The notes under the pieces were generated by a model. That model worked only from the letters and a program-made list of their open reading frames with translations. It had not been told where the DNA came from and searched no databases. This document shows positions 27,551 to 38,906 of a stretch of 64,000 bases of DNA, one piece after another; position 1 is the first letter of the stretch, and each line of letters opens with the position of its first letter. The position numbers and the translations under genes were made by a program. Source of the stretch: Channallabes apus (Eukaryota; Chordata; Actinopteri; Siluriformes; Clariidae); assembly GCA_030522415.1 (NCBI GenBank), contig CM060107.1, positions 51,340,307 through 51,404,306 of the forward strand, written 5' to 3'.

Positions 27551-30500
27551 ATGGAAGGAGGAAGCGAGGCAAAGACTGAGTCACAGGGAGAACCTCGAGA
27601 GAATGTAGAGGAAAGGGCAAGCCAGGAGAACGAGACTGGAGTGAGAAAGTCAGAGAGTGAGACAGAGCCCAGAGAGGAGGAGAGTGAAGCCAGTGAAGCC
27701 ATAGAGAGGAGATTCTCAAACCTACTTGGACTTGCACACCCAACTGATCCTGCCCATATCATACAATTACACATACTGTATGATGAGGCCTTTATTCAAA
27801 TGTGTGATAATATTGGACTCTGCCAACCAGTACTGTCATCATATCCAAAGAATGAAGAGGGACGATGGTTTCAAAAGAAGTGCTATGAGAATAATCCATG
27901 GCTAGAGTATTCTCCAAGTGCTGATGCTATGTTTTGATTCAGCTGCCGTCTTTTCTTAAATGATGAAAAGTACACAAGTCACAAAACCTGGAAAACGGAA
28001 GGGTCCAGTCGGTGGAGAAGGGCTTTAGAAAGGATTAAAGAGCACAGTGCCTCAGAGTCTCAGATGTGTGGTATGGTGAAGTGGAACTCATTAAAAAAAA
28101 AACTTGGAGGCAGCTTTTGAAGAGTCACAAGCTGCAAAAGACAAAGAAAGAGAGAGAAGCAGAGAAATGTTGTCTCGTTTGATAGACATCCCTCTTTACC
28201 TAGCAAGACAGGGTATGCCTTTCAGGGGAGATGATGAGACCTTGTCAAGCCAAAATCGAGGAAATTTCTTAGAGTTAGTTGAGTTGTTCAGCAAGTATGA
28301 CAGTGTAATTAAATTACACCTTCATGCCATAAAAGAGTGACAGGGATTTGGAAAAAGACCTCTCGTCTCGCTCCTATCAAACAGAAGTCAGAACGACATA
28401 ATCAAAGCTTTGGCCACATCAATAAGACGTGTCATCCAAGCAGAAATGCAAGAATGTGAAACCTTTTCTATCATAATGAATGAAACCACAGATGTGTTGC
28501 ACACAAACAGGTTTCCTTTGATGTCAGATATGTGCAGAACATGGAAATCAAGGGGCGCTTCCTTCAGGTGTGTAATATGGAGTCAACAACTGGAGATGCT
28601 CTTGAGAAGCTAGTGATGGCTCTACTGAAAGAAAATAATCTGAAGATTGACAACATCCGGGGTCAAGGTTATGATGGGGCTGCAAACATGAGCGGGCGCT
28701 TTAAGGGACTTCAGTCAAGAATAAAAAAAAGAAAATCCAAAGGCCTTACAGTATATGTCCACTGTCAGGCACACTGCCTTAATCTGGTTTTAGTAGAGAG
28801 CGCAAAGTCAAACATCTGTTTTGTCAGCTTTTTCAACCTAATTGAAAAGTTTTACACTTTTGTGGCCAATTCATCTAAACGACACTCTGCATTTATTAAA
28901 ATGCAGGAGAAGTTGTACCCTGAGCAGTGCCCACTGGAGCTGCAGAAGCTGTCAGACACTAGGTGGGCCTGCAGAGAAGCTGCCCTCAGGATCATTGCAT
29001 CACCTGCTGAAAAGTCTGGAGGAAATACTACAGCAAGATCCTCCAGACTCTTCAGGAGGTTGTGGGAGAAAATTTCTTCCACCTGTTGAAAGTTGCCTAC
29101 AATTTAAAATATCAAACAGTTAACAAATTACTTACAATCAAAATTAAAAAGATTTCAGACGCCCCACAGAACTGGAAGAAGTAAGAGGATTTATTGCAGC
29201 AATAAAACCCAGTGAGCCGCACTTGCAATGCTTAGGTCATAAATACAAGCACTGTCAAGAGCAGACTGAATTCACAGTAAAAGACATACACCTTTGATAC
29301 ACTTCATGAGAAGGAGGGGGGAGTCCCGACCCCTCCTCTATACACTCTTTTTGTTGACCACATCAAATTTTTATTCCATTATAATCCAGTTCTATCAATT
29401 GTTTTATTCCAGTTTCTATCAATTAATTCTTCCATTAAAATTATATTTCTCTTATCTTGTACCATTACATCATACACCTCGCTATCTGACTCCTCTCCAT
29501 GCTCATAACTCTTTCCCTTATAATTTATTTTCATTAATAATTATTTTCTATTATCTTTACACTTTTCATATCTTTTTTTATAAAAATATAGGGGTGTTGC
29601 TTGCTTTCAAGACTTTTTCCTCGTGTTTCTTTGGTTTATTCTTCATTTCTCAAGAGACCAGTCATGGGTAAGCATCTCCTTTATACTACTGTACTTAATT
29701 TATTTATTATTTATTACTTATTTGCCTTATTTTACCCTATTCAATGTTTTTATACATTTTATTCCATTTTATAGCTGCAACTTTTCCATGGATGACATCA
29801 TCATTTGGATGATTCGGACAGCCGGAACAGTTCAGCTCATGTTCCTTCTGAGGACTTTTATTTCTGTCGATGCTTTTTACTCCTTGTGTTTTGTATTTTA
29901 CGTTGGGCTTTTATATTTTGTATTTTATATTATTATCATGTAGATACGCTTACTGTATTTTATCCTTTGTCTTACTCTTATTAAAATGTTATTCACAAAA
30001 CTCTCTGTGGCTCTGATTTATTTCTTGTCTGTCCATCCAGTCTGTGGCCAAGGCCATTTTCACACACACATAGGGGAAACCCCTGCTCTGTGTCTCTCCC
30101 TTATCACTCTGCGCACACACATTCTGATGGCAGATTCCGGCCACCTGCGCACAGACACATACACACATTGTCTCCTGATCCTTCTGAATTTTGGTTTTAA
30201 TGTATGATTGATTACATAGTCACCCCGTTAGCCCCCCTCTTATCAAGTTTCTACGGCCTGACCATCCGTTCTTTCCCTCATTAATCTTTTCAGGTTCGTC
30301 CAATTATTTTTGATTTCTGGTCTTATGTCTCCCTTATCTTATCTGGTCATTTGTTGGTTCCGGCTATGTCCGGTTTCTGGTCCTTCCATATTTTCATTAC
30401 CTCATCTAGTTATCCTTTTATGTACTTCCGATCTTTCCCTCAACTCTTCATTAAGTGTGTGTGTGCTCAGTTTTTCACTAAGTCCGGCACCTTAAGTGTG

Positions 30501-31539
30501 TGTTCTCAGTTTCAGCAAGTCCGGCACCTGGGACCTTATCTTGTCTATGTTTTACGACCTGTCATGCTCCCCAGTTTCTAGGGACTTTCCGGTCCCCCTC
30601 TGATTTCACTGTTCCTAACTCTTGTCCTCTCTTTTATACTATAATGGTACACTTATAGTTCTTTTTATATTTCTACTTGCATAAATATATGTTGATCAAA
30701 ATATGCTTACAAGGTGATGCAATGATCCTTCTCAAAAGCATAAATTTTGAATTCATCCTGTGTCTGGACGTCACCTGTCCCATCTTCCAAGTGACTGCTA
30801 CTGCATCTGATGCATTGCAGAAGAAAGACCTGGCTGCAGCATACAAGATTGTTGATGGTGTTTTGCAGAGCCTGGACCACAGCAGAACAGAGGAAGAGTT
30901 TGAGAAAATTTATGAACAGGCTAGAGAAAAGGCTGCATCAGTGGGCCTGGACTCCCCAAGGTTCCTGGACAATCTCGGACGAGGAAAGTGCCAGCAAAGT
31001 TTAAGTTTGCATCCACACCAGCTACTGCTGATGACCATGCTTTCACAACTCCCCAAGAATACTACCGTCTTAAAGTGTTCTATGTTTTTGTTGACACAAT
31101 GACACAGGAGCTTCTGAGACGCTTTAAAGGAGGAGATAATTCCACCTGGGAAATCTTGAATGCCTTACATACCCTGACAGTCCCAGAGAACTGGAAAATA
31201 ATCTCAACAGAGGCACACCAAGCTGTAAAGAAACTCTGCCAGTTCTATGACATTGAGAAGGAAGACAAATTACAGACAGAACTTAAGGTCTTTCATGCTT
31301 CATACTCATGTCCCCCACCAGTCAGTGTGGCATCCATTCTTTCAGTGGTCAAAGAAAACAATGCACATCTGATCTTCCCCAACATGACGGAGCTGCTGAA
31401 GACATATGGAACACTCCCAGTGTCCACAGCAACTGTGGAGCGTTCTTTCTCACAACTAAAACTAGTTAAAAACAAACTTCGCACCCTTTGCTCAGAGGAG
31501 AGAATTTTACAGTTCTACAATCTAATCCCTCCCATTTAA
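27551..31539 (+). pseudogene. hAT transposase pseudogene (TTF zinc finger, DUF4371-like, hAT dimerisation)
   Basis: Starts MEGGSEAKTESQ with an acidic leader (27551). A TTF-type zinc finger (RWFQKKCYENNPWL) follows, with a TGA at 27935-27937 where a Cys codon is expected. The catalytic region includes IRGQGYDGAANMSG near 28660 and DTRWACREAA near 28960. The C-terminal hAT dimerisation domain (STATVERSFSQLKLVKNKLR) ends at a TAA near 31539. Stops at 27937 and 28340, frameshifts near 28560, 28990 and 31000, and a 1651-bp insertion at 29061-30711 show it is dead. Removing the insertion with one AGGT copy lets the reading frame run on across the junction. Confidence 0.85.
29061..30711. mobile_element. 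LTR-like insertion (probable solo LTR), 1651 bp
   Basis: Begins TGTGGGAG and ends GCTTACA. It is flanked by AGGT on both sides (29057-29060, 30712-30715), the 4-bp duplication and TG/CA ends made by LTR-element integrases. It interrupts the hAT transposase in the middle of a codon series. No pol motif is inside. The AT-rich, pyrimidine-biased sequence and its length fit a solo LTR of a long-LTR retrovirus-like or other element. Strand unknown. Confidence 0.65.
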
Positions 31540-32143
31540 AGTTGATGCTGTGATGTTCTGTGCTCTGTGATGTTTAGAAGGTGCTAACAGGACACATACA
31601 CATGCTGACTGTATAGATTTTTTTAAATACATTCTCACCCTACCATGACTTTAGTCTTTTGTACTACTAATATCCTGATTTCAGTTCATTTCCCAGTCTT
31701 TTTAATCTGTTGCCTTATGGTTCCAAGCATTGTCACCAATCTTTTTACATTTTATTTGTATATCAAAGCACTTCTTTAATCAGCTACCTATGGACTTTTT
31801 AATGTCTACAGTTTCAGAACAACACAGCCCTGCCCTCCAGCACTATCAGCAACAGGAGCAGCAGTAATCCCTCAACAGCAACACTGTACACCATCAGGTA
31901 AAACATAGGCTACATTTGCTTTATACAGTATGATGCAATTCCATATTAGATTCGTCATGAATGTGAGTTGTTGTTATTCAGCCGGTTCTATCTTTTTTAA
32001 CTTCGAGCACCCGCCCCTTTAAACGTCTCTGCACTGCCCTGGTTTCAGTAACTATGTTGAACATCTGCACAGTTTGAACTTTGATGACCTTGTATAGTTC
32101 CTTGTTTCTGTATGGAATGCAAACAACAATCTTGAATCAAGCT
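31540..32143. other. 3' part of hAT element and spacer
   Basis: Non-coding tail of the hAT element to about 32041, then about 100 bp of unassigned sequence. No ORF of note. Confidence 0.45.
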
Positions 32144-32260
32144 TTAGTGAATCCTCATTAGCACTGTAGCATAGCCACATAGGAGAATGAGGTTAAAATC
32201 GCTGTAATACCCAGCGGCAGCGAACTGGGTCACTGCGTTCTCTAAAGTTTGATGCCTTAC

Positions 32261-32404
32261 CGAGTGGTCTTGGGCCCGAGTTCTGGCGAGAAGTTCGTCA
32301 GACGGAAGCCACGGGAAGAAGAGGCGGAATGAGGAAGCAATGAGGAGCTGCGCGACCACAACTCCATACAAAATCACAATGTTGTACGGTATGAGCTTAA
32401 TCAC
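32261..32404 (-). pseudogene. Unidentified exon-like segment with membrane anchor
   Basis: The open stretch begins with GTG, not ATG. It encodes IKLIPYNIVILYGVVVAQLL, then IASSFRLFFPWLPSDELLAR, and reaches a donor-like GTAAGG after AQDHS. Composition (hydrophobic anchor, then Arg/Trp/Pro) looks like a real first coding exon, but I do not recognise the protein. The SINE at 32420 begins just upstream, so the true start may have been lost. Could be chance. Confidence 0.25.
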
Positions 32405-32419
32405 TCTCTCACTTACTCA

Positions 32420-32778
32420 CTCATTGTCTATATCGCTTAATCCTGTATTCAGGGTCGCAGGGAGCCTGGAGTTTATCCGAGGGGACTTACAGTAGGACAT
32501 GAGGCGGGGTAGACCATGGACAGGGTGCCAAACCAATGAGCCCACACACACATACACTTATTCACACACATTATGGCCAATTTTGGGAATGTCACTTAGC
32601 TAAATCTACATGTCTTTGGACTGTGGGAGGAAACCGGAGAACCCGGAGGAAACCCACTAAGCTCGGGGAGAACACGCAAACTCCATGCACTCAGAGACAG
32701 GAATCAAATGTGGACGGGAATTGAACCTGGACGCTGGAGGTGCAAGGGGACAGTGCTGACCACAACACCACCGTGCAG
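32420..32778 (-). mobile_element. tRNA-derived SINE, diverged
   Basis: ATGA-like tail (cacttactcactcattgtc) at the left, tRNA-like head (accaccgtgcag) at the right. An imperfect duplication of gag(c/t)ttaatca is seen at both sides. From about 32478 onwards the sequence is shared with 48720-49022. Confidence 0.7.
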
Positions 32779-33226
32779 TGAGTTTAATCATACACAAAAC
32801 AATGTATTATTATTTATATACATAAGAACACTCAGGGGCGAACACACGTGATTAATAGAGAACACAACAAAAATACATGTAATGTTATGTGAAATGCAGC
32901 AGTCATGCAGGAGTCGTGGAACAAAGAGAGTGTATGAGGCTCCTGCACACACTCGTACTGCCAAAGCTCAGAATCAAGTCACACAATAACAACAGAAATA
33001 AATAGAATAAAAAAACAAACAGATATACAGACATTTAACTGTTTAGTTAAAGTGACACTAGTGATGAAACTTACTGGAAAAGAAGGAAATCAAAAACAAC
33101 GCTATAACTACTACTACTACTACTACTAATAATAATAATAACAATAATAATACTAGTTGGAGAAAGTAGAAATAATAATGATTATTGATAAAAACAAGGG
33201 GAGAAGAATAAAAGGAAATAAAGATA

Positions 33227-34295
33227 TGTAACCGGGTGGTAAATAAATGTTTAGTTTTTTTACATGGGGAAATTTCCTAATCTGTGGTTATCTGTTGTTT
33301 GAGATTTATGCCATGAAGAGAGTCAGTGAATTCCTGTATTTCCCTTAACTGGCCACTTGGTGGTGCTATGTGTGTCAGGCGTAGTTGGAATGCGCATGCG
33401 TTCTTGTCTTCAGACATTTTGTGTGACGTGCAGTGAGCCGGAGAAGCTACATGCTCTCTGTGAAATCGCGTCATAGTTGATGCCATCCAGTGGTAAACAT
33501 ATGATTTCTCATAAATATGAATGTTGAATGTTATGCCTGGATGTATATTTTGTAGTTTTATTTCCAAGAGGGGTAATATTTGTAAAGGTTGTACCATGTG
33601 CAGTGATGTCCGATGGTATGATGCTACGTGCGGGTTAGGCCTGTTCAGATGTGAATCTTAACAAGTGAAATACAATTAAATGTGCAAATGTTCCATGTTT
33701 TCATGTGCCTTACACAATATGTGACTGTTTACACAGCATGTATTGCCGGATTGGGGAGAGATTTCAGCCTTTGTAAAGTGAACAAAGTTGAGGTTCATGA
33801 TTATGTAAGTGTTATTTCTTTTTATTTTATTTCTGCAAGAAATAGGCCAAAGAGTAACACAACATAAGGTGTGCTTATAATATTTTTTATTTTGCACAGT
33901 GTTCCCACTGCCGTATTGTTCTGAATAGTAACGCATGTTTGTTGCGTGGTTGTTCTCTGTAATATTGCAGTGTTCTGCCTCAGTCGGTAATATATTTTTC
34001 TGAGTTAATTTTCCTTTTTTCTATCCTCATGACGGCTGTATATTTACTGTCCGTGTGCTGATGTTAAAAGGATAAACAGCGAGACTGAGCTGTAAAGGTT
34101 TGAGAAGTGCTCAATGTATTTTCTGTTTTTGTTTGTTTATTTTTGTTCTGGCACTGTCCAGTGAAATCGTTGAGGCAGCACTGTGTGCGCTTAAAATAAT
34201 TGTTACAATAATTTATTTTTGATACCTGAATAAACCACAAAAGAAGTAAAACCGCTCCATGTGTTCCTGGTGGTAATTCAAACTCCCCGGTCACA
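33227..34295 (+). repeat. 5' LTR of Gypsy 2
   Basis: 1069 bp. Differs from the 3' LTR in a handful of positions and a short gtt indel near 33293. Short open frames within it are repeated in both LTRs and are not genes. Confidence 0.9.
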
Positions 34296-34300
34296 CATTT

Positions 34301-34310
34301 TGGTACCAGG
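34301..34310 (+). other. Split primer binding site (tRNA-Leu)
   Basis: TGGTACCAGG here and agtggggt at 35391 together would read as an 18-nt match to the 3' end of tRNA-Leu(UAA) (tRNA sequence from memory). A DNA transposon separates the halves, so reverse transcription from this copy would be blocked. Confidence 0.65.
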
Positions 34311-34879
34311 GGGGTATTCTTCGTACGTCGCTTGAAACATCCGGGATGAATTGACACATCTAAGATGAGATCATCGTGCTAATTAAGACCTGGCTAAGTC
34401 GGTTCTTCCAGCACACCTGTTGTTGATGATTAGTTTGGCCGGATTGAGTTGTCTAGGATTATTGCGCGCTCGTGCGTTGGTTTAAAAGGCGATATGCATC
34501 GACAGTAGAAACACTGATCACAAGTCCTTTGATTGGTTGATGAAATGACAAAAAGAACAAGCTCAATTTTTTTTTGTAACACCTGCGCTGAAATGCTCCC
34601 CCCCCCACGTGTTATGCGCTGAAATGCTTCCCTGCCATGGATCCCCCCCTCCCACCACACACACATAATCACTATAAAATATTATATTAGAACATAATAT
34701 GCACATATGTTTTACAAATTACATGAGACAATAAAATAAGAAATATGAAAAAAATATGTTGTATATGGAAAAATTGAAATATGAATATTTTTTTAAAAAA
34801 CATGTATACTTTTATATTGTTTACTTTATAATAAAATTAGTTTTGTCCAATTTATTATAAAAAAATTATTTTTATTATA

Positions 34880-34978
<99 letters not shown>

Positions 34979-35390
34979 GTCTTGAGGGCTGTCTCGTGCC
35001 TAGAGTTTATTATAATAATAGAAAACTTATGAATTTATGTTCTAATATAATATTTGATATCAATTATATATATATATATATTATGGCAAGACGTATATAT
35101 GCATGCAAGATACTTTTCTTTCCCCATGTGAGTCAGTCCACGTCAGCGCTCTTTAACCAATCAGATGTGACCTCACCATTTCAACCAATCATAACCCGGC
35201 AGGAGCGCAGCCTTAATCCTGTTTACATGAAATAAACCTGCTACCGAGCAGGTTCAAGCTTACGGACATGTTGCTATGACAACAAGTGCGAGATGAGCAT
35301 CGGAGAACGAAACAATCCAAGATCAGGACAAATCCACAACAATCAAATCCAGCTAACTGAGTTAGCGACGTACGAAGAACACCCCCCTGG
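34306..35390. mobile_element. Non-autonomous DNA transposon inserted in the Gypsy primer site
   Basis: Ends CCAGGGGGGTATTCTTCGTA and its inverse (TACGAAGAACACCCCCCTGG). It shares interior and right arm with the element at 22395-23148. The left arm is shorter: about 145 bp of long-TIR sequence is present only on the right. It contains a CT run and an AT run at about 34881-34973. No transposase. Confidence 0.75.
34881..34973. repeat. (CT)n and (AT)n microsatellite
   Basis: About 40 bp of CT followed directly by about 52 bp of AT. Confidence 0.95.
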
Positions 35391-35779
35391 AGTGGGGTAG
35401 TTTATTCAGTCTGATTTAGTTGCGACGAGCGATATAGGTTGTTTAGACAATACGTCAGTGGTGAATGTTTTACAGAGGTGGAGGACGTCCTGCGCAGAAC
35501 TGGTGTGGAAGGGTGCAGTTACAGCGGATGTTGCCAGAGCAGGATTGATCGGGGTGTCCAGAGTGACGGCGGCTAAGAAGATTTGTTCGGCGTGACCGGA
35601 TCCTTTCTGTGGATCTGATAGCTTCTTGGATGTTGCAGCAGTATCCAGGAGCTGCACATCAGTAGAGTTACTGAGGTACTGGGAAGACTGGGGCTTGGAA
35701 CGAGTTTGCAGCAAGGACAGTTATCGGGGACGGAGTTGTACATTTCGGATTATTTCCCTTTAAATCTATTGGGTGAGAA

Positions 35780-37119
35780 ATGTTGAGCGCTGACGAACTG
35801 TCTGCAGTGGGGGAACAAGCCCCTGTTGCTGAAGCTGTGGGTAATGTTGACTTAGAACAACGGAGGGACCATCTTCAAGATCAAAGGGACCGCAGGAATG
35901 ACACTTTGGGCAATAGGGCATCTGGTGGGGGGGGGGTATTTCCACTCGCTCTTACATTTATGTTCCTCGGGAACGTCAAATTCAACCTTTTTGCGGAGAA
36001 TATAACAAAGATGGGAGGTCTGTCGAGGAGTTTATTGAGGACGTTGAAAGGGTTTTACGGGCCAGAGACCAGACACCAGATGAAGAGGCGGACTTTATTA
36101 TTTCACTACTGAGGGGATCTGCACTAGAAGAAGTTCGATTATGTGTGGGGAACCAGTCCCGACAGGCCAGTGATTTGTTTATTTTTTTGCGTGAAGCATT
36201 TGGGGAACGGCGGAGTGGGACTCAATTGTTGCAGGTATTTTACAACCGCAAGCAATTGGAGGGGGAAGATCTTCGAAATTACTCTCATGCTCTTTCTCGT
36301 CTATTAAGCTCTATCACAAAACAGTCACCAGACAGCTTGGCTAACGAGCAGGGGATTTTGCGTGATCAGTTTGTGGAGGGTGTGCGAGACGCTGTGTTGA
36401 GGCGAGAATTGCGTAAGATGATCAGAGAAAAACCACACTTGACCCTTCTTGAGATTCGTAATGAAGCCCTTCTGTGGTCTATGGAGGAGAGCAAACCCAC
36501 TAGAATTGCAAATAGTCGACCTGTCCATTCAGAAGTACTGGGGGAAACCAAAGATCGATCAGCTCCTGAAACTCATACATCTACTGTTTTAAGTGATATT
36601 TTACAGGTGATCTCCCGGCAGGACAAGCGAATAAGTGACCAAGAGCAAACGATTTCAGAGCTCACTAAGGCTGTCAAGGAGTTGACTGCACAACGGTCAG
36701 TGGCAGTTCAGCAGAAGTCCTCATCAAAGTTTCTTCCTAGGTTTACAGAGGAGGGAGAACCTATTTGTTTTAGGTGCAACGAGGTTGGGCATGTGGCCAG
36801 GCGCTGCACCTTGAGACGGGGTGGGAGACCAAAGGGTGACGCCAGGACAACTGAGGGGCAAGAAAGGCTAGGTCCCTCTATCGCACTGAGTCAGGCAGCA
36901 CAGGGAGTAGTTTCTGGCTCACTACCGGAAGGCACCAGTCGGGACAGGTTTCTTGAACGGGTGGTTGGAACTTGCCCAATGGTGGATCTGGAAATTAGAG
37001 GTGTGTTGGTGTCATGTCTGCTCGACACTGGTAGCCAGGTCAGTACCATCACTGAAGGGTTCTTCCGAGATAAATTGTTCGGAAATGACAGTGATGTAAT
37101 GTCCACTTCAGGCTGCTAA
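35780..37119 (+). pseudogene. gag: Gypsy 2 gag-protease, frameshifted
   Basis: ATG at 35780 (MLSADELSAVGEQ). The frame is lost at a run of ten G near 35928-35937. Downstream, the capsid-like region continues in another frame to about 36140 and then as the open frame 36145-37119. That frame includes a CCHC knuckle CFRCNEVGHVARRC (about 36768-36809) and the start of an aspartic protease (LLDTGSQVSTI, about 37020). A second frameshift near 37110 cuts protease from pol; a single missing base would account for it. The remnant therefore cannot produce a Gag-Pol product. Confidence 0.85.
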
Positions 37120-37154
37120 AAATTACAGCAGCCAACGGTTTAGATATTCCCTAT

Positions 37155-38906
37155 TTGGGTTACATCGAGCTGGACGTAGAGGTAATGGGGATGAGCGTGC
37201 CTGAGTGTGGATTTTTGATCATTAAAGAAACTCCTAGTTCATCATCTGTGTCGGTGCTCATTGGAATGAACATTATCAGTAAGTGCAGACAGATTGTTTA
37301 TACTGAAATAGACGCTCCACGAGGTGGGGAGCTTGATTCAAATTGGCAGGTGGCTTTCCAACAGGCCCAGTCAGATGAACTGATCAAACGAGCTGCCTTC
37401 GCCCGAGTCGCAGGTAAGACATCTACTCATGTGCCTGCGTGGTCGGCAGTTACTGTTCTTGTTAAGGGGATAGGACACGGTAAAAAGGATGACTCTTTAT
37501 GGTTGGTAGAGCCAGTAAACACCCCTCTACCGGGAGGTTTGGTGGTTGTGCCTACCTTGGTTACAGCTGACTTACCTGTGTGTCCAATAAGAGTTCTCAA
37601 CTTGTCTCAGGAGGACGTCTGGTTGCAGCCCAGGGTCCGTGTGGGCGTGTTCTCTTCGGCAAATGATAATGATGCAGGTTCGTCCTGTGAAGTAAAGTTT
37701 CAGCGAATCTCTGCAGACACTGAGAGGGTCACTGTGGGCGTAGGTCAGGACTCTGAATCGCACATTCAATCGTTCTTGGATCGCATCATCATGGGAGGTA
37801 CACTTGAACAACAGGTTCAGTTAAAATCAGTGTTGGGAAAGTATTCAGGGGTGTTTGCATCAGATGATGATTTGGGGTATACAGATAGAGTTCAGCACGA
37901 GATTCACTTGACCGACGACATACCAGTAAACCAGCCTTACCGCCACATTCCACCAAATCAGTACCAGGAAGTAAGAGAGCACATTACAAAGTTGTTAAAG
38001 AAGGGTGTCATACAAGAGAGTGTTAGTGCTTACGCCTCCCCTGTGGTATTGGTGCGCAAGGCCGATGGGTCATTACGTCTTTGCGTAGATTATAGGAAGC
38101 TTAACTCTAAGACAAGGCGTGATGCATTTCCATTGCCGCGGATTGACGAGAGCTTTGATGCTCTCAGGGGAGCCAGGTTTTTCTCAACAGTGGATTTGGC
38201 CTCAGGGTATCATCAGATTGCGGTGAAGGACAGGGATAGGGCTAAGACAGCATTCACAACACCTTTTGGTTTATTTGAATACCAGAGGATGCCATTTGGG
38301 GTCTGCAATGGACCATCCACTTTTCATCGACTCATGCAGGCTGTCATGAGTGATCTAATCTTCCAAGTGTTGATAGTTTATTTAGATGACATTTTGCTGT
38401 ATTCACAAACATTTGAAGAGCACCTTGAAAGATTGGAGATGGTGCTCAAGCGGTTGGCAGAGACTGGCTTGAAGGTGAAGCTAGAGAAATGTCGTTTCCT
38501 CCAAGACTCAGTGCGGTTCTTGGGCCACCAAGTGTCAGCACAAGGGATTTCTCCAGACCCAGATAAGGTTGCCGCAGTTAGCAGTTGGAAGACTCCAGAA
38601 ACAGTGAAAGATCTGAGGTCATTTTTGGGTTTTTGTAGCTATTATAGGAAGTTTATCATGGGCTTCTCAAAAATAGCTGGACCCTTACATGACTTAGTGA
38701 ATGTGTGTTTGAGTGGAAACAGATGCGCAAAGAGTGGTCGTCATTTTAGTGCTCTGTGGTCTAACGAATGTGATTATGCATTCAATCAGTTGAAGGAGAA
38801 AGTGACGACAGCACCTGTACTTGGGTTTGCTGATTTCAACTTTTATACTGGAGACAGATGCAAGCCAGAATGGCTTAGGTGCCATCTTGTATCAGAAACA
38901 GGGTGA
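37155..38906 (+). pseudogene. pol: Gypsy 2 pol part 1: protease end and reverse transcriptase
   Basis: Protease C-terminal half (SVLIGMNII), then a linker, then RT: LRLCVDYRKLNSKT near 38070, TVDLASGYHQIAV near 38195, catalytic YLDDIL near 38380, and LGFCSYYRKF near 38630. The frame ends in a frameshift at about 38835-38850 at the start of RNase H. Confidence 0.88.

Larger units (their letters stand above)
24095..32041 (+). mobile_element. Decayed hAT transposon (TTF-type/ZMYM1-like) with two nested insertions
   Basis: Right end ctctgcactgccctg at about 32027-32041 would be a hAT terminus (CAGGGCAGTGC inverted). Near both ends related text occurs in opposite orientation (ggggggagtgcttgag at about 24107; ctcgagcac-like text near 32003), so the left end is placed near 24095, with low certainty. 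Between them lie a transposase pseudogene (27551-31539), a 2.33-kb LTR element (24868-27197) and a 1.65-kb LTR-like insertion (29061-30711). Without these, the transposon would be about 4 kb. 24095-24867 shows no ORF of interest. Confidence 0.45.

Noticed and set aside
33277..34357. Short ORFs in the Gypsy 2 LTR (33277-33597, 33676-33936, 34064-34357)
   Set aside because: Present in both LTRs with no conserved motif; LTRs are regulatory sequence.
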